Shown: piece by piece, positions 6,347 through 6,967 of the stretch
Numbering within the stretch: position 1 is the first letter of the stretch
Layout: the number at the start of each line of letters is the position of its first letter
Assembly (NCBI GenBank): GCA_964486825.1
Contig: CAZAQS010000249.1
Coordinates: 1 to 6,967, forward strand
Direction: 5' to 3'
Origin: CAZAQS01 sp964486825
Lineage (GTDB): Bacteria > Chloroflexota > Anaerolineae > Anaerolineales > UBA4823
Length of the DNA stretch: 6,967 nt
Translations under genes and position numbers: made by a program
The notes under the pieces: model-generated
Told to the model about the DNA's origin: nothing
Databases searched by the model: none
What the model saw: only the letters and a program-made list of their open reading frames with translations

Positions 6347-6378
6347 CGCCCAGGGCTTAACCCTGGGCGGTTTTATTT
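6347..6378 (+). terminator. Intrinsic terminator of the nucleotidase gene
   Basis: CGCCCAGGG (6347-6355) and CCCTGGGCG (6361-6369) form a perfect 9-bp GC-rich stem with a 5-base loop, followed by GTTTTATTT. It begins 39 bases after the nucleotidase stop. The T-run overlaps the stop codon of the convergent phytoene synthase gene (6373-6375). In the opposite direction the hairpin is followed by ATATATGG instead of a T-run, so termination there would be weaker. Confidence 0.88.
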
Positions 6379-6967
6379 CGCTCGAACCGATTTAAGTCTA
6401 CCGAAGATTCCTGCCAGTTTGCGAAATATCTGGGTTTCGTTCACATGCGCCCGGCGGCTGAAGACATCATAATCGTGAGCTTCAATATCGTCCAGGATCG
6501 CCTCGTACAAACCGGCTGCCGCCGCTACTGCGAAACGACCATCCGGATGGAGCATTGGAATCCCGGGCCAGGCTTCTTCGTATAGATGGCGATTGCGAGT
6601 AATCTGAAAACGCATGAATTCCCGCCACCGGTCATCTACCAGGCCTTTTTCGATATCCGCCTCTTGCAATCCATAGGCCTCTAGCTCATCCAATGGCAAA
6701 TAGAGCCGGCCTGCACGCCAGTCCTCCTGGATGTCTCTAAGAATATTTGTCATTTGGAGGGCTACGCCTAACTTGACTGCATGGTAAATAGCTTCTGACC
6801 GGTCAAAGCCGATAATATGCATGCTCATCAAGCCGACCGTGGAAGCTACCCCATAACAGTATACAGAAAGCTCTTCGAAATTGTCATAGCGATACTTGTG
6901 TAGATCCTGCTGGATGCCGTCCAGAAGCTGTTCAGCATAGCGCAGGGGGATACGAAACTTGGAACGG
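6373..6967 (-). CDS. crtB: Phytoene/squalene synthase family protein, C-terminal part (5' end outside window)
   Basis: 197 codons plus one base are present; the frame runs off the right edge. Visible blocks are RYAEQLLDGIQQDL (about residues 9-22 of the fragment), YCYGVASTVGLM (about 35-46), and the second Asp-rich motif QMTNILRDIQED with WRAGRLYLPLDEL just after. This motif binds Mg-diphosphate in head-to-head prenyl synthases, which join two geranylgeranyl diphosphates to phytoene (or two farnesyl diphosphates to squalene). The first Asp-rich motif lies upstream, outside the window. The overall pattern resembles CrtB, but an HpnC/HpnD-type hopanoid enzyme cannot be excluded, so the symbol is tentative. 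An apparent TTG/ATG start near 6831 lies inside the conserved VGLMSMH block and is not the true start. The gene is convergent with the nucleotidase gene. Confidence 0.88.
   Translation of the reverse strand, partial: RSKFRIPLRYAEQLLDGIQQDLHKYRYDNFEELSVYCYGVASTVGLMSMHIIGFDRSEAIYHAVKLGVALQMTNILRDIQEDWRAGRLYLPLDELEAYGLQEADIEKGLVDDRWREFMRFQITRNRHLYEEAWPGIPMLHPDGRFAVAAAAGLYEAILDDIEAHDYDVFSRRAHVNETQIFRKLAGIFGRLKSVRAK

Noticed and set aside
6829..6831. TTG 6831 as the start of the phytoene synthase gene
   Set aside because: The frame stays open to the window edge and the upstream residues (YCYGVASTVG) are a conserved part of the family, so this is an internal codon.

Overview
The window holds six protein-coding genes on a chromosome of moderate GC content with short intergenic gaps. 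Nothing points to a phage, plasmid or insertion sequence. I cannot name the organism securely. A carotenoid/squalene-type synthase, a secreted 5'-nucleotidase of the 'HNNDGES' variety and a TerY-type vWA/PP2C/kinase cluster together would fit an environmental bacterium such as a member of the Chloroflexota. This is a low-confidence inference, not something the sequence proves.

Layout. (a) 1-4126, minus strand: one apparent operon read from high to low coordinates: vWA protein (3353-4126), PP2C phosphatase (2502-3353), unusual protein kinase with a zinc-knuckle-like motif and a glycine-rich membrane domain (517-2505), then after 60 nt an SRPBCC-fold protein (456 running off the left edge). The first three are tied by a TGATG and an ATGA stop/start overlap. 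(b) 4127-4480: a 354-nt AT-rich divergent intergenic region. It holds the probable promoters for both directions and, in the operon leader, two interleaved inverted repeats. (c) 4481-6307, plus strand: an exported metallophosphatase/5'-nucleotidase. (d) 6347-6378: an intrinsic terminator that overlaps the end of the convergent next gene. (e) 6373-6967, minus strand: the C-terminal 197 codons of a phytoene/squalene synthase, open at the right edge.

How they work together. The vWA-PP2C-kinase set matches the TerY-P (phosphorylation) triad described bioinformatically around tellurite-resistance (Ter) systems, and the E. coli yegL-yegK(pphC)-yegI genes. The expected logic is a reversible Ser/Thr phosphorylation switch (kinase against PP2C) with a metal-dependent vWA protein as scaffold or target. 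Here the kinase ends in a repeated Gly-zipper membrane module, which would put the switch at the membrane, and an SRPBCC ligand-binding protein is appended as a fourth member. No ter genes are visible in the window. The nucleotidase and the phytoene synthase appear to be unrelated neighbours.

The most interesting points are the membrane-anchored kinase architecture, the fourth SRPBCC gene, the possible leader RNA structure, and the altered metal-binding motifs of the nucleotidase.
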